A stretch of 64,000 nt of DNA, taken from positions 2,422,181 through 2,486,180 of the forward strand of contig FN649733.1 of the NCBI GenBank assembly GCA_000310025.1. Direction: 5' to 3'. Source of the stretch: Ectocarpus siliculosus (taxonomy: Eukaryota > Sar > Phaeophyceae > Ectocarpales > Ectocarpaceae). The position numbers and the translations under genes are program-made. The notes below the pieces were generated by a model. It searched no databases and was not told where the DNA came from. It was given only the letters and a program-made list of their open reading frames with translations. Every line of letters starts with the position of its first letter. The first letter of the stretch is position 1. Below, in pieces: positions 20,623-32,300 of this stretch.

Positions 20623-23345
20623 TTTACGATGACAACCGCAGATGACTGGTGTTGTTCGTGCATGCAGCGCGGCACGTAGCGAACTTCAATGGGAGCCTCA
20701 CCTGGCTAGATGTTGACAATTGTTTTTCCGCGTTGTAACAGGGTGATTCGTTGTATTTTCGTGAGCTGCTGGGTGGGTGCGTCCCACGTTAACCAGGAGC
20801 TTGGCTGCTTAACGACCGTAACCTGGTTCCGCACGTAAGGGAGGACCGTGCTCATTGCGCTAGCGCAGCCTTGGCGTCTTAATCGCCGGCGTACCAGCCG
20901 CCGAATGGGGGTATATCGTAAGAGTTGGGAAAAAATGCAGAGGTTATGGTCGTCTATGATGGGCGTGGGCGTGTTTCGCTGTCTTGGGCCTGGAGTGGAT
21001 GCACCAACGACAGCAGCAGCGGAGACTCTCACAACACAATGCTAGGAACGAGTGCGTCACCGCGACGCCCCCGACGTCAACAAACGAGAAAAAGAAAGAA
21101 AAAAGAGTTGTGACGATGAACGAACGTACTTGTAGCACGAAATGATTTTTCCCGTTCTGTTGATGATGATTTGGAGTTTTTCTGCCGCTTGCTCGTTTTT
21201 GTTGGCACTTTTTTTGTGTGCTCCTCGTCGGGAGGTCGATGCTTCGTTGTAGATTTGTCGTACGTGTTGGTGCTCTGTGATTGGGATATATGTACGTAAT
21301 GGACACACACTCGTTGGTGAGCTGGGTGTGGGCCGTTTGGGGGGGGGCGGGGTCGCTAGGGTTACCGGAAAATGGTGGCCCTGCGTCGGCTTGTTTGAAT
21401 TGACGCAAAGGAACTTGAGAGCTAAGAAGGGGAAGGCACCGGGGGAAAGCTGTAGTTGTATCCGATAGGGTAGCAAAGGGATAACTACAAAATATCAGTC
21501 TCTGAACGGTATACCTACTCATCTCAGGTACTGCTGATCTTACGCCCACAATGTGTCGCGCTTGTGCACGCACACAAAACAGCCCGTGCATTTTGACTCC
21601 AGGCTGTACTCAGCTCGCACTCTTAACTCTGCGAGGTGTGTGTGTGTGTTGGGTTCCGCGGTTGACGTGATAATTGGCTTTCTGTGTCTTGTGGTGCTAT
21701 TTGGAGATGGCCATGTGATGGTGCGTTACCATGGGTTGCTTGGCGTTGCCGGCAGTCTTCTTCTAGACGTCATGGGTGGCGAGATTCAGGAGTAATTCCG
21801 AGTCATGTGCCCTTCTATTGAGTGTGCGTGTGCGCTTGGGAATGGTTTGTGTTGGATTTCCGGCTGCATGATGTGCATGCAAAGGTGGTAGGAATGAACA
21901 AATGAGAGGAGAACAATGCAGCAGCGGCCTGCCTCTGTGGTCGGACTATTATTTATTGAAGTTCCACATGGCACCAAGGTGATTGCAGTGAAGAGTTGCA
22001 AATCACAGCATTGTGATGCTTTTACGTGGTGTGTTCTGTTGGCAATCGGTTGCCACACACCGTTGATTGGTGTTGATGATGGCGGTGTCCTCAGGATTGA
22101 AGAATCTTTCTCAGCTGCATGGAACACACCCTCAGACGTGCACTCTTGAAGAAGGTAGACGAACAAACTGCCGCGGCCGCAGACTCGACACAAAACTAAC
22201 TACCTGTGCCACCAAACGAAACTTTTTCTTTCGTACACAAGTGTAATACGAAACTTTTTCTTTCGCACACAAGTGCAATACGATACCTTCCAACCGCAAG
22301 AACGACGCGAAGAATTCTTTGCTAAAAAGGTATAGACTCACGCCCCCCGATACCCCCCCGACACACACAGGGACGCGGCGCCCCCTATCCAAACAATGTT
22401 TTGCGGGTGAAATAGGGAAAGGGTTCACTCACGGCGAACATACTCATACCAAATCGGCAGATCGCCGTAACAAGCACGATTGGTTCTCGTCAACATGCTT
22501 CATTGTTTCACTTTCTCTTACATGGACCTGAATTAAAACGCCACTACAACACAGACCAATTTTCAGGCACCCAGCCTCGACGAGACAAAATACAGAGAGG
22601 CGGGGCCGTGAGTAAGGTACCTGCACACACAAGGATGTATTTCAACACTCACTACTTTTTTGTACTGGCCGCGAGTGTCGCACTGTATCCGGCTGACCCC
22701 CTACAGGCCAACAGCCCGGTGTATATTACACAGCGGGCTTCCACACGACGTAGGCGCTATACGCTTTGGTAGCCGCGGAACTGGGGAGGGGGAAGTGATG
22801 CCAACGGCGGTGGCTACGGCCAGCCCTTACGCCCCTACCCCCACCCGGTAACAACAAGAATCCTGAGGGAAGAGGTTTTGTCTCCCAACGCTCCCCACCC
22901 GTCGGTCCAGCGAGTGAAAAAAAAAATCAGAAAGAGGACGGTCATAATAACGCAGAACAAAACTAAATATCGCACGCTCTGCTTTTGCACTGCGATGACT
23001 GACTGACTGTTAGTTCGTGCGGAACTCGTTCCTGCCACGATCACGAGCGACGGCGCACAGAAGCGACGGGCTACATACAACTGGTGGAGAATTGTCGTCA
23101 CCACCATACAATTTTTTTCTATACGGTTCTCCTCACTCAAGAAGGCACGCCGGCTGCTCCACAGCGCCGTATTCAACCATGGCAGGAGCAGCAAAGCACA
23201 GCGCGACGGAACGCCTCAAACATTGTTGCCGCTGCCTGACGTCGTCTCTACCGACCGGGCTAGACATCGCCTGACGCTGCCTGCCGCCCCCCGCCGCTCT
23301 TTGCGGGGACGTATGCGCAGCGACCGCTCGCTGCTGTTGTTGCTG
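20623..23345. other. Convergent spacer between transketolase and myosin
   Basis: About 2.7 kb holding the 3' ends of both genes. I see no exon that fits a known family. It contains GT/CT-rich tracts and short frames without conserved motifs. One tandem repeat at 22216-22279 is listed separately. Confidence 0.5.
22216..22279. repeat. Two tandem 32-bp units
   Basis: The unit ACGAAACTTTTTCTTTCG plus YACACAAGTGYAAT occurs twice head to tail, with two T/C differences. It lies in the spacer between convergent genes. No role assigned. Confidence 0.85.
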
Positions 23346-26300
23346 CTATCGCCCAAGGTTTTCGTCGCCTCTCAAAACGGGGACCCACCCCCGACCGTCG
23401 GCCAGCTTGATGAACACCACGCCGGACTCCCCCGCGGGGGTGAAACGCTCGGCCGCCTCGGCGTGCTGCCCCGGCAAAAGAAGCTCGCCCTGGGGGGTAG
23501 GGGGGGGGGGGGGGGGGGGTATCAATATCNNNNNNNNNNNNNNNNNNNNNNNNNNNNNNNNNNNNNNNNNNNNNNNNNNNNNNNNNNNNNNNNNNNNNNN
23601 NNNNNNNNNNNNNNNNNNNNNNNNNNNNNTTTGGGGGGGGGGGGGGGGGGGGGGGGGGGTCCGTGAAATGCAAACGCACAACAACATTTGCATGCACGCA
23701 GAGGGTTTGGATGTGGGCGGGAGGAGGGCAGAAGCTTGACTAAGAGCAAGACCAAGTAAGTTCTTCGATTCGATGTAGGCCGTCGCGTCGTCTTGACAAC
23801 ATGTCGTCTTGACAAGACGACGTGATGTTGTGGCGATATCGAGGGTCCGGCACCAGGGCTCTTCCAAGACGCACGGGCTCGTCTCGCTGTTCTTGGCGCT
23901 TCCTCCGTACAGGGGAACGAACGTCCATCTGAGGCTACACACGAGGATCTGCAGAAGTAGTTGCGCGAAAAAAAACACGCAGACAGACAGGCTGGAACTC
24001 TTCGCATTTCCCTTCCGCAGCAGAACTACAACCGTCGTCATACTTGGCTTGCTTTTGCAAGGATGCATGCAACGAGAGCACCACGGTCAAACGATATCTT
24101 ATCGCATCGTTTGGGGCGAAGGGTCCAAAGTAGCTCGATATTACGTTGGGAAACAAAAAACGAGAACAAAACTCGTCAACAAGAACCACAAATTCAGCTT
24201 CAACAGCAACAACACCAGCAGCATCAACAACGACGACGACTCTCACTCACCGTGGGTTGAGATTCAATTCCAGGGCCGAGCAGAATCGGCACGAGACCCC
24301 TGGCGTCGAGTGGAAAGAAATACTTCTTCCTGTGGGTGAATCGACAAAAACAACGACAGAACACGGCCACAAAAGGACAAGAAAGAAGTACAGATACGTT
24401 GACGACTCCGCAGCGTAAGCTGGCGCGCGATATGACATCCAGCAACAAACCACCCAGAGATCAATAGATTTGGAAAAGGCGCCGCAAGTGCCGACCAGGA
24501 ACATGTGCCGATGACCAGCGGTAACGCACAAGCGAGAGAAGATATGGTGGTGGCGAATCGCTCCTCTGGTGGAAGTAAGACTATAAAAACAACGATACAG
24601 CACGCATAATCAGAGCAGATCGGGCTAACACTGGCAACCATTCCTTCTGTCAATCACACTTAGCATTTTCACGTATTATTCAGGTCACAAATGGGTCTCA
24701 CTGCTACATATCAGTGAAATTGATAAAAACCTCCACCAGCGCCTTCCTTCACGGCCGTCTACCAACTCCTCCTCGGGACAAAAATCAACCCAGTTCAAAG
24801 GCAGACGATGGAGGAGTCGAAAAGGCGAACGAAAGCGGGTCCCCGTACAATAGCACTTGCTCCGCGACGGGGTTGGCGTGTTACGCGCGTGTGGCAGGCA
24901 GAGGGAGGGAGTGACAAGCCTCAAAATAACGACACCGCGGTCTGCAGTACAAACGGCAAGAGCACGTTGCCGAGAGGGAGTTCGTTGCGGAGGGGGCCTA
25001 TGCTCGCGCTTCATACCCCATTCATCCCACGGGCTACCCGGCCCACGGTTTGAATGGAAAATTATCGAAGTTCGCTGACACGCGCCCTTGCTTGTTTTTC
25101 CTGGTGCGTCCGATAACGGTCGCTATCTCTGCTGTCTGTTGGAGTAGGCGCCCCCCCATGCCAAGGAAGGCCTTACGCACGCTTCTTGCTGCAGACTCTC
25201 ATGACCGGGGAAGGTCTTTCACACGCTTCTTCTTGCTGCAGATTCTCACGGAAAAGAAATGACGCGAGTATCGGGATACATATCACCACTCGGTAGCCCG
25301 CCAAGGGTTGCCCGCGAGGGGGTACAAGATGCACCCTGCCATGACTTTCTCTGCGAACAACATAACTCTCCTGGAAACGTTTTGGCGAGCAAACGTGACC
25401 CGAATAACGGCAGCAGGCATGCATATACTCACGTATCCTCGGTGAGGTCGCCGTTGATCTCATCGACAGGACGGTGTTGTCCACGGGGTCTCGTCGCTGG
25501 GCCCACCCTCTGTCGTCGGCGATGCGGAGGAACACTTTCCCGGTCTCCTTGTGGGTGAGTACCTGCGCCGAGTGTAACGGAGGAGGACAAGCGTACGTTC
25601 CCGTCTCTCTGTCTAAACGTCTTCTCACTGTCGGTGTCCTATCTGTCCGTTTGTCTGTCTGCGTGTGTCTCTCCCTCCCTCCCTTCCTCTCTCTCTCTCT
25701 GTCTTTGTCTGTGTCTGTGTCTGTGTCTGTGTCTGTGTATGTGTCTGTGTCTCTGCCTCTGTCTCTGTATCTGTCTCCCTCTCTTCCTTCGCCCTCCACT
25801 ATCTCCCCCTCCCTCTCTTTGTTTGTATCTCTTTGTATTTTCTCCATCCACCTCCCTGTCTCCCTCGTGTTGCTCGTATTGGAGTCATACCGTAGCCCAC
25901 AGCTTCGTTCTCTCTCGCTCCTTCTCACTCGGGAAACGCTCCTCCTGCTGTTTTGACACCCAGTCTCACGAGACTGATGCCAGACGCCTTCTGACGCTGG
26001 CTCCATCTCCACAGTCTATCCAACACAACAAAAACAAATGCAACCTTCCCGCAGTTATCAGCGGAGGACACCATGAAGAGGCGTCGTGTGGTTTGACACG
26101 TTCAGGTGTGCTGCTGGACCTTGAATATCGAAGGTAGTAGTAGCGGCCTTCAATCTCCGCAAATGAGACCAAATTAGACCGGCACTCAGTGTCTTGTACT
26201 GCTTGTGCTCGCCGCCAAGGACCGTAAACCTCTGAAGGGCGGGTCGTCAGCAGCAACTGGTGGAATCAGCTCCTGCACTAAACCCGCAGTTCAGGAGATT

Positions 26301-29300
26301 GCGGTCAGTGGCGGCGAGCGCAAGCCGTACAAGGCACTGGATGTCGGTCAAACTTGGTGTGATTTGCGAAGATTGTACATGGGCCGCTACAACGACCCTC
26401 GATATCACCACCCAAGAAGTAGACTTGAGAGCACCCCCACACACACCCACGCAATAGGGTGTCCTCTAGTGATATCAGTACTCACCTGCAAATAGAATGA
26501 TAAAACCGACCTTATCTGAGCGCCTGCCGTTTGGGCCATCTCGACTTGAATTTAGACTGGTGTGATTTTTATCTTGATTTCAAAGGAGGCGTGTGGAGGT
26601 AGACTCATGATATGTATGTTTTGAGCAGCCTCTGCTGCCGCCCTGTGCGAGAACCAACGATTTCTGTTTTTCCCGATGCCTTGCGACTGGTCTTGCGTGT
26701 CTCATGTGCTTTTTCTGGCGATCTTCTGGTTGTCAAAATCAATCAACCTCAAAGCACGTAGGCACCAGGGTACCGATCAGACAACCGCTACAATTCATTC
26801 CACGGTTCCGCACACCCACTAGACTGCGCGATATCACCCTCAAAGCAATATTTCGTTAAAAGCGAAGGGAAATTCTACAGCAGTTGTAAGGGGCAGCGTG
26901 AGTCCGAAGCCTGTTGGCTGCCCATCAACACCCCCACCGCGAGATTTCCGTACAAGTAAACGTGAAAGACCTGCAACCCTAGATACGAGTTAATTCGGAA
27001 AAAACGCCTCGGACACAGATTCCTTCAAGGGTGCCCCATCGATTGGACACATTGAAGTGCGTGGAATTTCTTCCGAAGAGAGTACAGCGCCGTAACTCAA
27101 ACCGGGAAATCAAGCTATCAATCAATTTCGTGGCTCAAAAAGGCGACACGTTCGCTACATGCGCGCGAATAGCTTAATACCGCCGGGTGAAAAGAGTACT
27201 CGCTTACGTGTTCAGTGTCTGGCCAAGACACTGCCCTCCTGTAGCATGGGTTGCATTCTTCTTCAACCCGTAGAGTGACCTGATCCGTTTTTTCTCTTAT
27301 GGACGCTTTTGCCGGCTCGGGTATACCCGTTGCAAACAAGAAAGCACATGAAAAAAAAATACATTCGTTATCGTAGTTCGAATTTTCACCTGGACGACGT
27401 CTATGACATCCCCTTCGAACAGCCCGTCCCCAGTCCGCGGAGCCGCCTGCTCAGGGTAGGTGAGAATCCACTGGGGTCGTGCCCCAGCCGCCATGCGGTA
27501 GAAGAACCGGCCCTGCAGCCTGCCCACGGCAGTTGCAGTAGGCGGGAGAGAAGGCGAGCTTGGCACGATGCGTTTTTGGCATGCTCGGGGTTGGAAAGAG
27601 ATTGCCGCTACAACCGCCTGGATTTTCTGCCTGGCATCATCTGTCGTATCGGCCTGCCCGTTTCTTTGAAGAGGAACTTCACGGGTACTACTGGTCTCAT
27701 CTGCCTGTCTGCTTTATACAACAGGAGTTTCACGAGGAGCATTTTTTTTTCGTTCTTTGTTTGTTTTCCCTCTTTTGGACAATGCAAGACATCCAGCCTG
27801 TGCAGTCTAGATGTCCAACTGACGATGTGGCGACGCTCTACACACAATGCGGGCAACCCCCCGCCTCAACACCAAACCAGGCATAACTGGAGATCACCAC
27901 GCCACGCGCGGCACCAAAACACACACGACACGCCACCGACACACTCCTACTACGCTAGGCTGCTCATTTAACCTACAGTAGTCCAAGAGAGCGATCGCTT
28001 CCAACAACAACAGCCAGGCTGCTTCGCTATTCAACAGTATAACAAGAGAGCTACCGCCTCCACACAAGAGGGTCTTGGTTGTTTTCTCTATCTTCCTTAC
28101 GTCTCTCTACCTCACCCTTGGCTCCAGTAGTTGTCTTCGGGGACGTCGTACAGCTTCACGAAAAGCCTGTGGATCTCCGCGTTGATGGCCGTCATCCACT
28201 CGTTCATGCTCCCCAGGTCTCTCGCCATGAGGAACCACGCCGCGTCCTCCGTGCGCACGCAGAAGCAGTTCTTTGTGGTTGCGAATGATGCCGTGGAGTG
28301 GCCCGTGAGCTCCATTTCCTGCAGCGCGCCAGAGAGAGAGAGGGGGAGGAAAAAGGAGCGCGCTTGAGTCGGATACAGTTACGACATTAGGTGTGTCATA
28401 GTTGGGCAAGATTCTTGTACGGCACAACAATGTCCGAGGGAGTGTCGCGAAAACGGCGTGATGTAACATGTACCAAATGAAGATAAAGGTACACGAAACG
28501 CTTTGTCATAATCTCCGTGTGCCTCATTTCGTGTCGTAGTGCCTGCTGCTAAACTGCAAAGGAGTTCGTTGCCTCGTTTGTTTCCTGTCGGATCAGTGCA
28601 GAAATTACGTTAGATGTGTAGACCTTGGTCTGAGAGGTCGGAATGGCGGTGTTATAGTGTCAAGACGGCGAAAACGACAGCACAAACACCGCAACGAATA
28701 CGGTGGCAAACAGGGCGGAGGAGACCAAACCTTCGATATTTACCACAAGCGGTCCAAACGACTGTTATTGTTGTTGTTGTCTACTTCGGGGATGAATGTG
28801 GGGGCGGGGGGGGAGTGTACTCATAGTCGTGCATGCCGTAGTCGTTAGTCCATTGACCTCGCATCCCTACAAAGCCGGGACGGAGCACGCCGGGTTCTCA
28901 CCGGACCACGCTCTCACATCACCAAGCGCGAAGCGCCGTGAGGTATTTGGCGAGTCGCATGAAGGGTGAGCTTCATCCTGCTAAGGGTGTTCGGCATCTT
29001 GTGCTTACTTCCTTGCGTACGAATGACAGCTGCGTATGACTTAATTTATTTTCTGGTGCTTTCACTTCCAGAGACAGTTGTAAGACTTTGTAACTGCCTC
29101 GAGGGTGCTTGACCATTTTAACACAACGTGGTGCGATTATCCCCCTTGCACGGAGTGGGGGTTCTCCACCCCGCACAACATAATCAACTCGACCACCATT
29201 ATGGCTACCGCAAAAAAAAAAACAGAGGTAAAAAAGAACAAACGGTAACCTGGTTGCCGAGCTCACGAAGTGATCGGCCTGTTTTACAACATCGCTGCCA

Positions 29301-32300
29301 AGCGACGAAAACCCAACCCCGATGGCAAACACCGGGCGGGGCGGCTTGTTTTACAACGTCGTTGCCAAGCGACGAAAACCCAACCCCGATGGCAAACCAT
29401 CGGGGGGGGCGGGGGGCGGGGGGGGGGGTGTACTCATAGTCGTGCATGCCGTAAGTCGTTAGACCATTGACCTCGCATCCCTACTACAAAGCCGCAACGG
29501 AGCACGCCGGGTTCTCACCGGACCAGGCTCTCACATCACCAAGCGCGAAGCGCCGTGAGGTATTTGGCGAGTTGCATGAAGGGTGAGCTGCATCCTGCTA
29601 AGGGTGTTCGGCATCTTGTGCTTACTTCCTTGCGTACGGATGACAGCTGCGTATGACTTAATTTATTTTCTGGTGCTTTCACTTCCAGCGACAGTTGTAA
29701 GCACTGTGTAACTGCCTCGAGGATGCTTGACCATTTTAACACAACGTGGTGCGATCATCCCCCTTGCGCGGTGTGAGGCTTCTCCACCCCGCACAACTTG
29801 ATCTACTCGACGACCATTATGGTCACCGCAAAAAAAAAAAAAACAGAGGTAAAAAAGAACAAACGGTAACCTGGTTGCCGAGTTCACGAAGTGAATTGGC
29901 TTGTTTTACAACGTCGTTGCCAAGCGACGAAAACCCAATCCCGATGGCAAACACCGGGGGGGCGGGGGGGGGGTTAACACGATGTGTGCACGTTTTCAGT
30001 TGAAACACAATCGACCTGGCCCAAACCAAGCTCTGCCGCGAAAAACCAAGGAAGCCACGAGGGCACGAGGGAAAACACCACCCGCAAGAGGAAGTCGACA
30101 CCACAACACGAAGGATAGGACACCAAACAGGTGGTCGGCGTGTGGACATAAACGTTCTACTATAAACTTGACGCTACAGCGGTACGCGCCACCCGCTTAA
30201 GAACCTGGGAGGTGAGAGGTGAGGCATGCAGGCTCCGAAGAGACAACAAAAGAAGAACTTGACCGTAAGAACGGGTGTTCAGCTAAGAATCCTACACCCA
30301 ACACCTATACGGCCAGTGTTGGAATACCAGAAAGTACAGTAAACAATGCGACACCAGCCTCGGGACAAATAACAGGTTCTTACGTGGTGGTGGCTCGTAC
30401 CGCTGTCGTCGTCATGGTTTGACTAGTGCTGGTTGTATTTCGCTTCGCGAGGCGGCACGGCATTTCTTGGGTCTGCTCGGTTTAGCGCACCGGTACCATA
30501 CGTGCAGCCTGGGACTACCACACACATGCGTTTGGCCTGCTGAAGTGTCAGACTTGTTTCGGAAGAGCAGTTACTTGGTTAGAGGTAGGTCAGCCTGGAA
30601 GTAGAGACGTAACGGCAGCAAATCATCACCCAGGCAGTAGCGACACCGGCTACTGATCGTCGACCCAAAACGAGTGGTTCGAAAGACATACCACCTTCAT
30701 GCATAATAATCCGAGACACGCTAACACAAATAAGACTTCAGTGCCGAGGCGCAACCTGGTGTTTGAGGAATAACCTCTTCCGCTTCACCTTGTTCGGGGT
30801 GGTGCCGACGAGGGACTTCTTGTCGTAGCAGGTGAGGAACCCGTCGTCAAGCCGGAAGAACTGCGACTTCCAGCGAGAGGAGTGCTTGCTCTGCTTCATG
30901 AGGTACCCCTGCTTCGTCGAGATGACAAAACCAAAAAATGTGGATGCAAGAGATTTTATTGAATGTGACGTCAGACGCATAGTAGGGACAATAAAAAAAA
31001 AGCAAGACCGATGGGAGAGGTCCGGCAACCCTGCCAGGGCCGAGCACGTAAACGAGCGAGAGAAAAGAAACTTGAGAGAAATAACTAACACCACAGAAGA
31101 GATAATGTAGCACGACGCTTATCCCCAAGCGGATCTGGCGTGTGTGCTACTTCTACGACAATAGACATATGGCACCTCCATGCGATCGGCATCAAGTAGT
31201 CCAAAAGCAGGCGCGCCCACTACATAATATTACGACAAAGGAACTATGGCACCTCCATGCGACCGGCAATGGCGGCCTCTTTGAACTTGGTTTCGAACGC
31301 GAGCCTGCTGCTGATGCTGCTGGTGCTGGCGCTGATGGTGCTCCCCCCGCGGCCGATCGCCCTGCTGGTACCGGGCTTTGCGACGGCCAGGTTCTTCAAG
31401 CTGCCGTCGACATCGTCCTTCGGTTCCGGTTTCGGCGAGACGCTTTCGGAACGGGCAACGGGGAGAGAAAGGCAAGAAGGACAGCCATCAGCAAGCATCG
31501 TACACTGGCTTGTGATCAATCTGTGATTGCCTAAATAGTACTTTACTTATTTCGTTGTCGGCTTGGGTTATTCTACTGAAACTAGTGTGGAACAGAGAGC
31601 TCGTTGTATCTAAACCTAACAAAAAAAACTACCGGCGGAGCGCAAGCTGAATCGCACGGCGGCAACGTCGTGCGCTTCAAACCCGCCGTGGGTGGGCGCG
31701 TTATTCTGCGGGGTGAAGGCCCGATGCGGTCCGTGAAACACGTGGAATGGGGTGGTTCATTTATTTTTCGCCCAATGCAGATCGGCGCTCGTTTGAAGCG
31801 AGGGCACATCCGATGCCCGACGAAGTGTGCTTCGAGTACGCACAGAAAGGAACGGTGGCGGTGACCGCTTGAAGGCGGCGGCTTGGGAGGAGGCTGACTT
31901 TCCGTTGGAGAAAACGGAAAACCGTGGAAAAGAGGCATCATCGAGGTTCTCAAAAGCGGTATGGATCAGTCGAAAAATGCTCCAGACACGATGAGTGCTG
32001 ACGTTCAATACTTGCTCCAATACTAACCGAGGCAGCCTGAGCTGGGCATCTCGGCACGCCATGAGACAATCCACGGGAACCATTCCACGGGCCCAATCTT
32101 CGTTTCCCGTTCCATGGATGGAACCACACCATGAAACGAATCATACAAGCACCACGGAAGCAACCCGGTAATGCATGGAGGCACCTTTTTGAGTGCACAG
32201 AGACGGCGGAAGGTTGCACTCTAATACGCCGAATCCCTACGGAAGCTACGTAGTTATCGACGAGAACGCCTTACCTCATGGTGGGAGTGTCGGTGGTGTC

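Larger units (their letters stand above)
23346..27519 (-). other. Two SH3-like (bacterial-SH3 style) modules at the myosin C-terminus
   Basis: Module 1 spans exons 27519-27390 ([16 protein letters not shown], then [17 protein letters not shown]) and 25562-25433 ([20 protein letters not shown]). Module 2 is seen only as its second half in the last exon, 23489-23346 ([11 protein letters not shown], then [17 protein letters not shown]), ending ENLGR and stop. The repeated signature is FL/IK-x-AD-x-RGW. The first half of module 2 is missing, as the exon phases also demand. Such modules recur in stramenopile proteins as far as I know; their ligands are not known to me. Confidence 0.7.
28116..30908 (-). 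other. PH domain split over two myosin exons
   Basis: Exon 30908-30756 starts [20 protein letters not shown], the usual first strands of a PH domain, then LTCYDKKS. Exon 28318-28116 gives [29 protein letters not shown] and the closing helix [12 protein letters not shown] with its invariant Trp. PH domains commonly bind phosphoinositides, so the tail may dock on membranes; binding residues were not tested. The intron between the halves (30755-28319) carries two copies of the dispersed intronic repeat. The acceptor of the first half could be three bases upstream (30911). Confidence 0.85.

Noticed and set aside
23260-24068. Open frames running through the N block at 23530
   Set aside because: They depend on undefined bases and poly-G/C flanks. 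Only the exon 23346-23489 is supported by family similarity.
25173-26012. Long minus-strand open frame rich in Arg/Asp/Thr
   Set aside because: It is created by the TCTG microsatellite. Only the short segment 25433-25562 within it is a credible myosin exon.
29338-29392. GTTTTACAACGTCGTTGCC resembles the start of lacZ-alpha in cloning vectors
   Set aside because: The match ends after about 13 bases and the unit recurs in every copy of the intronic repeat, so it is not vector contamination.
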